From Paeniglutamicibacter antarcticus (GTDB taxonomy: Bacteria > Actinomycetota > Actinomycetes > Actinomycetales > Micrococcaceae): a stretch of DNA of 64,000 nucleotides. Where the stretch lies: NCBI RefSeq assembly GCF_900010755.1, contig NZ_CZJT01000079.1, positions 186,001-250,000 of the forward strand, read 5' to 3'. The notes below the pieces were generated by a model. That model worked only from the letters and a program-made list of their open reading frames with translations, searched no databases and had not been told where the DNA came from. Position 1 is the stretch's first letter. The number at the start of each line of letters is the position of its first letter. Of the stretch, positions 35,854 through 45,613 are shown in pieces. The translations under genes and the position numbers were made by a program.

Positions 35854-38800
35854 ATGTCGGAAGAAACCGCATTAGTTGATTCGGTAATGGCTTTGGCTAC
35901 CCGAGCCCTGAGCGAGCACGTCGCCGATTACCTCACGGGGGATCGGCACTCCGATGAGTGGCATGAACTCTCCGAAATGCTCTTGCCTGACGAAAAATGG
36001 TCTAGTCAACCGATAGATCTATGTAATACTGACGGCCTGCTCGCCCTTCTCTCACTGGAAGTGCCCGGATATGGTCAGATCTTCGAAGTGTCCGGTGGCC
36101 AGCTGAGAAAAATCGAATCTGTCGGATCAATACTGCGGGGCTGGAACGGTTCTTACAGCTTGATGGATACCTCCGACGTAGATGTTCTTTGTGAACAGCT
36201 GGGGGACGTGCTGCTGAGCTTCAACTTGAAAAATGCGGCGTCGGAGCTGCGGACGTTGATCGCCGAAGATGCCGTCAGGCCGGCAGTTATCTCGAATGAG
36301 TCGTTTGAGAGTACGCCCGGAATAAATGATCTCGGGGTGGGTGGGCGTGGTACGCCGCCGGATCCGTCCTCAATTCAGATCGACATCCATGCCAGCAATG
36401 TCCTGACTCCAGAAACTCTCAGGAGCCTGGAAAACAAATTCAGTGCAAAGCACATGGTCGAGTACGTCGAAATTCGCAGCCTTGAATGGTCCGGTCCCGC
36501 GACCCTGGGCATCAGCTACGTTGCAGGTGGACAGGCGATATCGAAGCCCCTCGAACGCCTTATCCAGGTGGAATCCGGTGTGACCCGGGTGGACGGGTTT
36601 GCCATCGAATTTGATCCTGGACGGCTTGACGACATGGTTCCAGGCATAGACAGCCAGTTGGTTGTACAACTTCGGCATGGATCATTGGCTGTCTCGGAAT
36701 TGCGGCAATCGGTCCAGATCCTCGCTCCATCCCGGTGGCAAGGGGCGAGTGACGCCATCGGGGCGGAGACCCTGGCTGCGTTCGTTTTGCCGCAGGACCC
36801 GGAAATTCAAAAGTTGTTGGTGTCGGCGAATGCCATATTCACGCAACAGACAAATTCATCGATTTTCGATTTCTACTCCGCTGTGGATGCAAGAAGTGCT
36901 GCCGAACGAATTGATCGGATCGTGGAGTGCATTTACGAGTCGATCGCGCGGACTGACATTAGCTTGATTGATTCAAGTCCATCTTGGAGAGGTACTCCCT
37001 CGGAGGGATTTCCCTTGGGGACCCCGACGGACGTTCTCGTTGCACGTCGGGGAACCCGGTTGGACATCGTCCTAACCTTGGCCGCCGCTCTTGAGGCCGC
37101 TGGAATTAATTCAGCTGTCTTCTTGGCATCCGATCGAGTATTTGTGGGCTATTACCGAAACGCAAGTCGTTCACGATTAGTTTCACGTTTCGATTTCAGC
37201 GAGGCATTGGCAAAGATGCACAACGGCTCCCTGAGAATCATTGATCCGGTGGCAATGACGTCTACTGCCAGAGCCTCAATCATGGACGGCGCCGCTCAGG
37301 TCCGCTGGGAGATCGCGACGGTCGGATCGCAGACGCAAACCCAAGACACCAGGGTTGTCGTGGATCTACAGGCAGCGCGACTAGCTGGCATATTCCCCGC
37401 AGCAGGGCTGGTGGCGAATGGTCGAAACGCGAATCGGGTAACCAGTTACACTTCGATGCAGCAGAACTTGCTAGGCGAAACGAAAATCACCGTGGCTCTC
37501 AACAACGCTCCCATCAAGCTGCCCACGCTTGCCAAGACGGTTTCGCGATTGGGTATAGCGCAGGCCACGCGAGGCATTGATCAGCCGTCACGTGTGGAGC
37601 AATGGAAGAAACAGTTACTTGACCTAACATTTCGAAACAAGCTCCTCAACTTCGCGCCGCGTACGAGATTCCCACTGGCTGTCCCGGGCGATGCCTTGGC
37701 TGACTTCATTGAACTCCTGGAGAACGACAAAGCATTCGGGTTGGTGCCATCAGAGCAACTTGATTCTGGTTCGACTGCTGAAAAGTGTGCAACCGTTTCC
37801 CAACCCAACGCCAGGCGCCGGCAATCACTCGTTAAGACACGACGGATCCAAGTGCCACTGGTCGAAGAAAAGTACGTCCGACAGCTGCGCAGCATTCAGG
37901 GGGCAGCCCAAACAGAAGCCCAAGAAGCCGGCTCGAATAGCCTGTTCTTGGCGGTTGGGACCCTGCGATGGACCTTGGCCTCGAGCACGTACGTATCGCC
38001 ATTGGTTCTAATTCCCGCTGTCTTGTCGACGTCGGGCGATGAGCAATTCAAGATAGAAATTGACCCCGCGGGCACCGTACAACCGAATCTATGCCTCATG
38101 GAAAAGCTCCGGTTGGAGTTTGGCATCGAGACGCGTGAGGTGACGGAAGCCGCATCGCGCTCCGGGGGCTTTGATGTTGAGAGCTTTTTTACCGCATTCG
38201 GTGGAAAACTGAGACAGGCTGGAGTGCAATTTGAGATTGAACGAACCGTAGACCTGGCCAACCTGCAGTTCGCGAAATTTAGAATGTGGAAGGATCTCGA
38301 CGAGCACTGGACGCAGATATCTAGAAACGCAGTGGTCAACCATCTGACGCGTGGTAAAGCCGGACGATTCACTAACGACCGGCACAAACAATCCAAGCAG
38401 CAAATCGTCGATCTTGATGTGTTGGCGGAAAACTGCCCGCTGCCGGCCGATTCAACTCAGCTGACGGCGATCTCTCGTGCTGTGAATGGTGAAACTTTCA
38501 TTTTGGAAGGGCCTCCCGGAACCGGTAAGTCGCAGACCATCACCAACATGATTGCCGTAGCCATGGCGCAAGGTAAAAGCGTACTCTTCGTGGCAGAAAA
38601 GCGGGCAGCTCTCGATGTCGTCAAGCGTAGATTGGAAGCCGCCGGACTCGATAAGTACACACTGGATCTTCACGACAAGCACGCCAGGATTTCGCATGTT
38701 CGACGACAAATAAGGGTCGCCCTGGAACACAAAGGAGAAGGTGCTGACGGAATCGACGCGGGGCTTCCGGAACAACTGCAACAGGTCCGGAGTGAACTGG

Positions 38801-41800
38801 CTACGTATGCCACGAAACTCCACGAACCGAATTCCCTTGGTTTTTCGCTGTACAGCGCGCGGACGCAGCAACTAGCTATCAACGATACGGTTGTGGCGTT
38901 GCCGATCCCTGAACAATTCGTTCGGCAGCGTGGCGCACAAAGTGTTCAACGGCTGCGCCAGCAGCTAGACGATCTCGCCACGACCGCGGCGCCTGCAAAA
39001 CCAGCTGTAAGACACCCCTGGGGCTTCCTTGGCACGTCCGTTCCCGACAGCTCGCTCTCAGGGATTTTCAAGGCTGCCGAAGCCTATTCCAAATCACTGG
39101 AAGACATCGTCTCCAGCGTTTCAGACCCTGATGTCGTTCAAATCGTCGAAGTAAGTGTCACTCCGGGGAACTTCCGGTTGATTGCCAAAGTCTTGCGCGC
39201 CGGAGTGCCGATTCGGTTACTGGACAAAGTTTCGATTCCGAACTGGCAGGAAAAAACGCATTCATACCTATTGCGCTTCGAAGAAATCCTGGGTATGGCT
39301 TCCCCCATGTATGAAATCTTTACACACGAGATCCTTGACCTTGATCTCGACGGGCTCGTCTCAGACGCTGAAACGGCAGTCCAGAGCGGTTTCATGGGGA
39401 TCGGCCGCAAAAAGAACGTGCGCGCGGTCATCGAATCGTTGGGAAATGCCTGGAGGGGGATGCACACGGATGAGGCCACCATTGTTGTGTCCTTGCGCAA
39501 AGCACAGACGTTGCATCGGAAGATCCAAGACCTGCGTCGTGACATCAACGCACACACCGGATTGGAACTACCCGACGATTGGAGCCCCTTGGACGCCCAA
39601 CACTTGGGCGATCTGAAAGGACGAGTTGAGAGCCTCACGGAGAGCTCAAGAACCTGGCAGGCGTTGAAGAAGTCTGAGAAGCTCTCAGTACTTGCACCAG
39701 TCGATCGACTCGTAGACAAGAGCAACGCTCGGCATCGGGCAGCTGATGATTTGCTTGCATTTGCCGCGAAGTGGCAGGACCTTCTCGAGCAGATCCCGGG
39801 CACGCAGGATGCTGTAGATGTGTGGGCAGCGGGACGTCCGTTGGCAACTAGCTGGTTCAAGACCGACTGGGAACGGCGCACCGATTGGAGTGGTGAACGT
39901 GACCTGCGAGCCTGGAATACCTTCCAACATGCACTGAAGCCGATCCATGACGCGGGGCTCGAACAGGCAGCCGACCTCTTGCGCACCGGGCGTTACCCGT
40001 TAGAGAACGCCGTAGTGGGTTTCGACAAGGGGCTCGCAAATGCCTTGGTCGCCGAGCGCCTAGGTGCGACCGAACTGAAAAGGTTCAATCCCGTGGATCA
40101 CGAACGGAAGGTCCAGGCCTTCAACCAACGATCCAAGGAAATGCGCCAGCAATTGCGCAGAACTATTCCCGAGGCAATCATACGGAACAGGAACATCGCC
40201 TCGGCAGACCACAAGAGCCGGGCAAAACTGTTGAGGCAGGCGATCAAACCCGCGGGTATGGGCACCAGAGAGCTGATGGTTACCTTTCCCGACGTAATCA
40301 CTCGCGTGATGCCCTGTACTTTGGTGAGTCCCGACTCCGTTGCCCGGTTTTTTCCTGCCGAGGCTGGAATGTTCGACTTGGTCATTTTCGACGAAGCTTC
40401 ACAAATCCGTGTGGCGGATGCATTGGGAGCCGTGGGACGAGCAAAGGCTGTTGTGGTCGTTGGTGACAGCCAGCAGATGCCACCGACATCCGTGGCGATG
40501 TCCTCTCTTCAAGACGAGAATGAGGGACTTGATGAGGTCGTCATGGACGAGGAATCAATCCTGCGCGAATGTGAGCAGTCCGGAATCCCCAGGCTTTGGT
40601 TGTCGGGTCACTATCGAAGCCAGTCTGAATCGCTCATTGCGTTCAGTAACCAACACTTCTATGAAAACCGACTGACAACGTTTCCGGCACCACGCGTTGA
40701 TGGGGGCGAGGAGCAGGAAGCCGGATACGGTATTAGCTTGGTCAAGGTGGACGGACGCTTCTACCGGAGCAATGATTCCGGCATCGACGCCAAGCTCAAG
40801 CGCACCAACCCCATCGAAGCGCGTGCCATCGTGAACGCCGTTAAGCTGCGGTTTGCAAAGTCTCGGAACGATGTGCCGTCCTTGGGCGTCATCACCTTCA
40901 ACGCCCAGCAGCGTGACCTCATTGAAGGCATGCTCCGGGACGATGAAAATAGCCGACTGGAAGAGGCGCTCGAGGGTGATAACGGGCTGTTCGTCAAGAA
41001 TCTTGAAAATGTGCAGGGCGACGAACGCGACACCATCTTCTTCTCGACAGCTTTCAGCCCCGATGAAAAAGGGATCCTGCCCCTGAACTTTGGGCCGTTG
41101 AACCACGCGGGTGGAGAACGGCGACTCAATGTAGCGGTAACCAGGGCCCGCAAGGAAGTGATCGTGTTTTCGAGTTTTGCCCCGGAACAGTTGCGTGCCG
41201 AGAACTCCGCCTCGGTGGGTATCAAGAGATTGCGTGACTATCTCGACTTGGCGCAAAAGGGAACAAAGATATTGTCGAGCAATACACAGAGCGCCCACCG
41301 GGTCGACCGGCATCGGGAGCAAATTGCGGAGCAATTGCGGGCGCGGGGTTTCGTCGTTAAGACGTCAGTGGGACTATCGAATTTCAGAATTGATCTTGTA
41401 GTTTCGTCACCTGAACGACCGGACAAGCCGCTCGTTGCGATCCTGCTGGACGGAGAAGACTGGGCGGAACGAAAAACCGTCGGAGACAGGGACGGACTTC
41501 CTCAACAGGTCCTCGAGGGTGTTCTAGGTTGGCCCGCTACCATGCGCATATGGATGCCGGACTGGCACAGCAACGCGAACGCTGTGTCCAACCGGGTTCG
41601 CTCCAAGGTAGCTACCGCATTGCGCGAGGTTGGGCGCAAAGAAGTTCAACAGAGGCGGTCGGAAGAGGGCGTCTCCGTCGAGCCGTCTCCAGTTGAGAAG
41701 CGCGTCGAAGTCCTAGACGACGTGGACGTGAACCGTCAGCATCCTTTGACTAGGGAACAGAGACGGATTCCCGCCGGAATGGAGCCGCTCTTCTCCGAAG

Positions 41801-42456
41801 ATCTTCTCACCGGCGGAGGGCCTTCAAAGGGTACCGAATCCAGACCGGATGCCGTCCCGAACGTGCAGGAGCAGATGCACGAGCGAAAAGATGCCGCCGT
41901 GAGCGCATACGAACCATGGCGACCAAGAATTGCTGGTAGTCGAGCAGAACTTGATGAGCTTTCGAGTAGAAAAGTCGCGGGCCGTGCCCGTGCGCTGCTC
42001 GGTGAGATCGTCGATGCTGAATGGCCAATCAATTCCAGCCGGATCGGCACACTCGCCAACCGGGCATTCGGTCTGTCCAAGGTTTCAATGGCGCGCGAGC
42101 TAGCGATCGTTCGACTTCTGGACCACACCAAATACAAGCGGGATTCAGAAGGTTTTGTGTGGCCCAAAAGCATCGACTTTGGCCGGTGGCGGGGATACCG
42201 GACAGGTACGGTTTTGTGGCCCGACATGTCCTTGGTCCAGATCAGCCCGACGGAAATCGCGAATGCAATGGAGGCGATTTTAACTGTCAATAACCCAATG
42301 GTTAGAGATGATCTGTTTAGAGCGACGGCGCTTGAGTTTGGTGGCAGACGCCTGCCAACAAGCTGGAGTGCAACTTGGGTAGATAAAGGACTCGACGTCG
42401 CACGACAGCGGAAATCTATTCGACTCACTAACGGCTTCTACCAACTGGTGCAGTAA
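35854..42456 (+). CDS. Hhe-like giant defence protein, copy B (degenerate HEPN and TGase-like domains)
   Basis: About 2200 residues, paralogous to copy A over the full length. The ATG at 35854 follows GGGTAGGG. The HEPN motif keeps Arg95 but the His is replaced by Ser100 (RGWNGS). In the transglutaminase-like segment the Cys is Arg402 (GTRLD) and the His is Arg428 (SDRVF). The rest is intact: DUF4011 (WKKQLLDLTFRNKLLNF), Walker A GPPGTGKS (Lys892), DEAS at 1513-1516, ERRLNVAVTRAR, nuclease-like WAERKTVGDRD and C-terminal DUF3320 (AEWPINSSRIGTLANRAFGL). It probably works with copy A as a helicase partner whose N-terminal modules are structural or regulatory (inference). It lies 184 bases after copy A in the same direction. 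Confidence 0.85.
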   Translation: MSEETALVDSVMALATRALSEHVADYLTGDRHSDEWHELSEMLLPDEKWSSQPIDLCNTDGLLALLSLEVPGYGQIFEVSGGQLRKIESVGSILRGWNGSYSLMDTSDVDVLCEQLGDVLLSFNLKNAASELRTLIAEDAVRPAVISNESFESTPGINDLGVGGRGTPPDPSSIQIDIHASNVLTPETLRSLENKFSAKHMVEYVEIRSLEWSGPATLGISYVAGGQAISKPLERLIQVESGVTRVDGFAIEFDPGRLDDMVPGIDSQLVVQLRHGSLAVSELRQSVQILAPSRWQGASDAIGAETLAAFVLPQDPEIQKLLVSANAIFTQQTNSSIFDFYSAVDARSAAERIDRIVECIYESIARTDISLIDSSPSWRGTPSEGFPLGTPTDVLVARRGTRLDIVLTLAAALEAAGINSAVFLASDRVFVGYYRNASRSRLVSRFDFSEALAKMHNGSLRIIDPVAMTSTARASIMDGAAQVRWEIATVGSQTQTQDTRVVVDLQAARLAGIFPAAGLVANGRNANRVTSYTSMQQNLLGETKITVALNNAPIKLPTLAKTVSRLGIAQATRGIDQPSRVEQWKKQLLDLTFRNKLLNFAPRTRFPLAVPGDALADFIELLENDKAFGLVPSEQLDSGSTAEKCATVSQPNARRRQSLVKTRRIQVPLVEEKYVRQLRSIQGAAQTEAQEAGSNSLFLAVGTLRWTLASSTYVSPLVLIPAVLSTSGDEQFKIEIDPAGTVQPNLCLMEKLRLEFGIETREVTEAASRSGGFDVESFFTAFGGKLRQAGVQFEIERTVDLANLQFAKFRMWKDLDEHWTQISRNAVVNHLTRGKAGRFTNDRHKQSKQQIVDLDVLAENCPLPADSTQLTAISRAVNGETFILEGPPGTGKSQTITNMIAVAMAQGKSVLFVAEKRAALDVVKRRLEAAGLDKYTLDLHDKHARISHVRRQIRVALEHKGEGADGIDAGLPEQLQQVRSELATYATKLHEPNSLGFSLYSARTQQLAINDTVVALPIPEQFVRQRGAQSVQRLRQQLDDLATTAAPAKPAVRHPWGFLGTSVPDSSLSGIFKAAEAYSKSLEDIVSSVSDPDVVQIVEVSVTPGNFRLIAKVLRAGVPIRLLDKVSIPNWQEKTHSYLLRFEEILGMASPMYEIFTHEILDLDLDGLVSDAETAVQSGFMGIGRKKNVRAVIESLGNAWRGMHTDEATIVVSLRKAQTLHRKIQDLRRDINAHTGLELPDDWSPLDAQHLGDLKGRVESLTESSRTWQALKKSEKLSVLAPVDRLVDKSNARHRAADDLLAFAAKWQDLLEQIPGTQDAVDVWAAGRPLATSWFKTDWERRTDWSGERDLRAWNTFQHALKPIHDAGLEQAADLLRTGRYPLENAVVGFDKGLANALVAERLGATELKRFNPVDHERKVQAFNQRSKEMRQQLRRTIPEAIIRNRNIASADHKSRAKLLRQAIKPAGMGTRELMVTFPDVITRVMPCTLVSPDSVARFFPAEAGMFDLVIFDEASQIRVADALGAVGRAKAVVVVGDSQQMPPTSVAMSSLQDENEGLDEVVMDEESILRECEQSGIPRLWLSGHYRSQSESLIAFSNQHFYENRLTTFPAPRVDGGEEQEAGYGISLVKVDGRFYRSNDSGIDAKLKRTNPIEARAIVNAVKLRFAKSRNDVPSLGVITFNAQQRDLIEGMLRDDENSRLEEALEGDNGLFVKNLENVQGDERDTIFFSTAFSPDEKGILPLNFGPLNHAGGERRLNVAVTRARKEVIVFSSFAPEQLRAENSASVGIKRLRDYLDLAQKGTKILSSNTQSAHRVDRHREQIAEQLRARGFVVKTSVGLSNFRIDLVVSSPERPDKPLVAILLDGEDWAERKTVGDRDGLPQQVLEGVLGWPATMRIWMPDWHSNANAVSNRVRSKVATALREVGRKEVQQRRSEEGVSVEPSPVEKRVEVLDDVDVNRQHPLTREQRRIPAGMEPLFSEDLLTGGGPSKGTESRPDAVPNVQEQMHERKDAAVSAYEPWRPRIAGSRAELDELSSRKVAGRARALLGEIVDAEWPINSSRIGTLANRAFGLSKVSMARELAIVRLLDHTKYKRDSEGFVWPKSIDFGRWRGYRTGTVLWPDMSLVQISPTEIANAMEAILTVNNPMVRDDLFRATALEFGGRRLPTSWSATWVDKGLDVARQRKSIRLTNGFYQLVQ

Positions 42457-42753
42457 ATGCGGTTCCGCTCCTCCGGCTTCTCATTCCCCCACCGATGGAA
42501 GAACACTCCTGCAACGAATGCCCTGGTATCTACGGCGCATTTATGGTTCAAAGTTGGGCAAACGGAAACGGACGAACTGGTGATCTTATACGGCTGGAGT
42601 GAATTTCACTCATAGCGCGATTCATATAGCGCGGCATGCAGTCAATGGTCGAAGGTTCAACCAGCCCCTGGCCTAGTATCTATAAGTGGGGGCGATGCTG
42701 GAATTGCATGAGATTTCGCCTCTGTACATCGGCTAGACATTTATGGGGGAACC
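42457..42753. other. Intergenic region before the DISARM-like cassette
   Basis: This is 297 bases with no supported open frame, between the Hhe-like pair and the SNF2 gene. It is more AT-rich towards its right end and is the only gap of this size between 35.9 and 59 kb, so it likely holds the promoter of the four-gene cassette. I could not pick a promoter with confidence. Confidence 0.5.
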
Positions 42754-45612
42754 ATGCCAGCAAGCGCGGTCGGGTTGAATATTGCACCAGGATCCGTGGT
42801 CCGGGTTCGGGATGAAGAATGGCTGGTAACAGCGACCGAACCTTCGGTGGACGGAACCCTGGTGAGGGTTCAAGGCCTGACGGAGCTGGTCCGCGATACG
42901 ACCGCAGCTTTCTATTCGGCCCTCGACACGATTCATGTCGTTGACCCACGCATGTCCACTGTTGTGGCCGACGATAGCCCCGGGTACCGCAAGGCGCGGC
43001 TCTTTTTGGAGACCACGCTGCGCAAGACACCGACCCCGCAATTTGATGAGCACCTGACAGTATCCACCGGCATGCTCGCCAACCAGCTCAAGTACCAGCA
43101 CCTGGCCGTGCAGAAAGCGCTCGACCCTCGCAACGTGCGTCCTCGCATCCTGATCGCGGACGCCGTGGGCCTGGGCAAGACGCTGGAGATCGGAATGATC
43201 CTCAGTGAATTGGTCAAGCGTGGCCGTGGCGAGCGAATCTTGATTGTCACGCCCCGCCACGTGCTGGAACAGATGCAGCATGAGATGTGGTGCCGCTTCG
43301 CGCTTCCGTTTGTACGGCTGGATTCTGCCGGCATCCAAAAGGTGCGGCAAAAGCTGCCGGCAACACGCAACCCGTTCACCTATTACAAGCGTGCAATCAT
43401 CTCGATCGACACGCTCAAGAGTGCCCGATACCGCGCGCACTTGAGCAAATTGCGTTGGGACGCGGTCGTCATCGACGAAGCGCACAACGTCACCAACGTG
43501 GGTGTGCAAAACAACGAGCTTGCTCGCCTCTTGGCGCCCAACACTGAAGCCCTGATCCTTGCCTCTGCCACTCCGCACAACGGCAAGAACGATTCCTTCG
43601 CAGAGCTCCTGCGTCTGCTTGATCCCACGGTGGTCCGGCCGGATGGTTCCTTCGAGGCCAAGGACGTTGAGCGCCTGATCATTCGCCGTCACCGCCACAG
43701 CCCCGAGGTCGCCCAGGAAGTTGGTGCCGACTGGGCAGAGCGGAGCGAACCCGACAACCGCCTGATCCCTGCCTCCGGACCGGAAAACTCCGTCGCACAG
43801 GAGCTCTCGGCAACCTGGCTGTACCCGGAGCACGGTGCATCGCCGTATTCCGGAAACACCCCTGGACTCTTCGGCTGGACATTGGCCAAAGCCTTCCTCT
43901 CCAGCCCCGCCGCGCTAGCGGAAACCGTTAAGGAACGACTGAAGAAGCTGGATGGGAACCTAGCCTCGGAGGCCCGAGAGGTCGAAGCCCTCAAACGGCT
44001 CCAGGGCCTGGCCGAAGCCTCGAACACTGGCGAATCAGCGAAGTACAACGAGCTCGTTACTTACTTGAAGAGCATCGGGTTGAAGAAATCGTCACCCATG
44101 CGCGCGGTTGTCTTCGCCGAGCGCGTGGCCACCCTCAAGTGGCTCAAAGAAAGCCTCCCCAAGGCGCTCGGACTCAAGGCCGAGAACATCGGGATGTTGC
44201 ACGGCGGCCTTAGCGACGTAGAACAACAAGACATCGTCGATAAATTCAAACGCGGCAACTCCGAGCTGCGTGTCTTGGTGACCGGCGACGTTGCCTCCGA
44301 AGGCGTGAACCTACACTCACAGTGCCACCATCTCATTCACTTCGATATCCCGTGGAGCCTGATCCGCATCGAGCAGCGTAACGGTCGTATTGACCGTTAC
44401 GGGCAGAAGCACAGCCCGCAGATCACCACGCTCTTGCTGGATCCAAACGACTCACGATTCTCCGGTGACCTGAGAGTCATCGCCAGGCTCATGGAACGTG
44501 AGAACGAAGCTCATTCCGTCCTCCAAGACGTCGCTTCACTCATGGGCAAGCATTCAGTGTCCCAGGAAGAAGATGCCATCCGTGACGTATTGCTTGGCAA
44601 GAAGACATTCGAGGAAGTCGTCCACGAACCTGACGAGGTCGAAGGCCTGGACGAATGGTTCAAGGAATTTGACGTGGAAACCGAAGCCACCGAGCTCGCC
44701 AACGTTGAGGTCCCCGTCGCGACGCCCCTTGGCCTGTACAAGTCGGACCTGGACTTCCTCGACGAGGCACTTACCCAGGCCTTCGCAGATCCGGCTAAGA
44801 AGATAGGTTGGCAGGTCCACAAGGCCCACAGCATCGCGGAGCTGACGCCTCCGCGGGACCTCCAACACCGACTCGGTCACCTACCGCAGGACTACCTCGG
44901 TGAACGCAAGGTCACAGAGACGCTCAAGCTAGCCACATCGATGGATGCCGGTCAGCGGGAGCTTGACCGTGCGCGGGAGTCCCAGGACAGCATGTGGCCT
45001 GAAGCCCACTTCCTGGGTCCACTGCACCCGGTCCTGGACTGGGCCAGTGATCGGGCCCTGGCGGAAATCTCCCGCAGCCAGGTTCTCATCGTCCGTGGTG
45101 AAGTCGACGCCCCGCAAGTACTGCTCATGGGGACGCTGATGAACAAGCGCGGCCAGGTGATTTCCAAGGCCTTCTACACAGTGGACTTCCCGAACCCGGC
45201 CAACCCGGAATTTCGGATCCCGACTCCGCTTCCCGACCTGGGCGCGCATCTGGCCGAGATCGGTCTAAGCGCTTCGGCGGCCAACCCCGGCCCCGTCGCT
45301 GACATCGAAGGTCTGCAAGCCCTGATCCCGCTAGCCGTGGACAGCAGTGCACAGGCCATGGAGCTGACATTTGCGGCAGCGGAAGAAGCAGCAAATTCAC
45401 GTCTCGATGCCTGGCGCCAACGCGCGCACGGCTGGGAGCAACTATCCCTGGACCTGGCGCAGACCAGCGCGGTCAAATCCCAGCGGAAGCGGGTGTCTGA
45501 TGAGCAGAAGATCGTCGAATCGCTCGTCCCAGCGCAGCGACTGATACGCCCGCTGCTTCTGATCGTTCCACGCAACACCCCGGCCGCTGGCCTTTCGGAA
45601 GGAACCAACTAA
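42754..45612 (+). CDS. SNF2-family helicase, DISARM DrmD-like
   Basis: This 952-residue protein has ATG preceded by GGGGGA. The SNF2/RapA-type motor has motif I DAVGLGKTLE (Lys142), IVTPRHVLEQM, motif II DEAH (241-244), SATPHNGKN, VTGDVASEGVNLH and the motif VI region QRNGRIDRYGQK. The N-terminal 100 residues (GSVVRVRDEEWLVTATEPS) form the small beta-rich domain seen in DrmD-like proteins. The C-terminal 300 residues have no known catalytic motif. DrmD is the SNF2 helicase of class 1 DISARM and is followed there, as here, by a large adenine methylase gene. One base separates its stop from the next ATG. Confidence 0.85.
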   Translation: MPASAVGLNIAPGSVVRVRDEEWLVTATEPSVDGTLVRVQGLTELVRDTTAAFYSALDTIHVVDPRMSTVVADDSPGYRKARLFLETTLRKTPTPQFDEHLTVSTGMLANQLKYQHLAVQKALDPRNVRPRILIADAVGLGKTLEIGMILSELVKRGRGERILIVTPRHVLEQMQHEMWCRFALPFVRLDSAGIQKVRQKLPATRNPFTYYKRAIISIDTLKSARYRAHLSKLRWDAVVIDEAHNVTNVGVQNNELARLLAPNTEALILASATPHNGKNDSFAELLRLLDPTVVRPDGSFEAKDVERLIIRRHRHSPEVAQEVGADWAERSEPDNRLIPASGPENSVAQELSATWLYPEHGASPYSGNTPGLFGWTLAKAFLSSPAALAETVKERLKKLDGNLASEAREVEALKRLQGLAEASNTGESAKYNELVTYLKSIGLKKSSPMRAVVFAERVATLKWLKESLPKALGLKAENIGMLHGGLSDVEQQDIVDKFKRGNSELRVLVTGDVASEGVNLHSQCHHLIHFDIPWSLIRIEQRNGRIDRYGQKHSPQITTLLLDPNDSRFSGDLRVIARLMERENEAHSVLQDVASLMGKHSVSQEEDAIRDVLLGKKTFEEVVHEPDEVEGLDEWFKEFDVETEATELANVEVPVATPLGLYKSDLDFLDEALTQAFADPAKKIGWQVHKAHSIAELTPPRDLQHRLGHLPQDYLGERKVTETLKLATSMDAGQRELDRARESQDSMWPEAHFLGPLHPVLDWASDRALAEISRSQVLIVRGEVDAPQVLLMGTLMNKRGQVISKAFYTVDFPNPANPEFRIPTPLPDLGAHLAEIGLSASAANPGPVADIEGLQALIPLAVDSSAQAMELTFAAAEEAANSRLDAWRQRAHGWEQLSLDLAQTSAVKSQRKRVSDEQKIVESLVPAQRLIRPLLLIVPRNTPAAGLSEGTN

Positions 45613-45613
45613 C

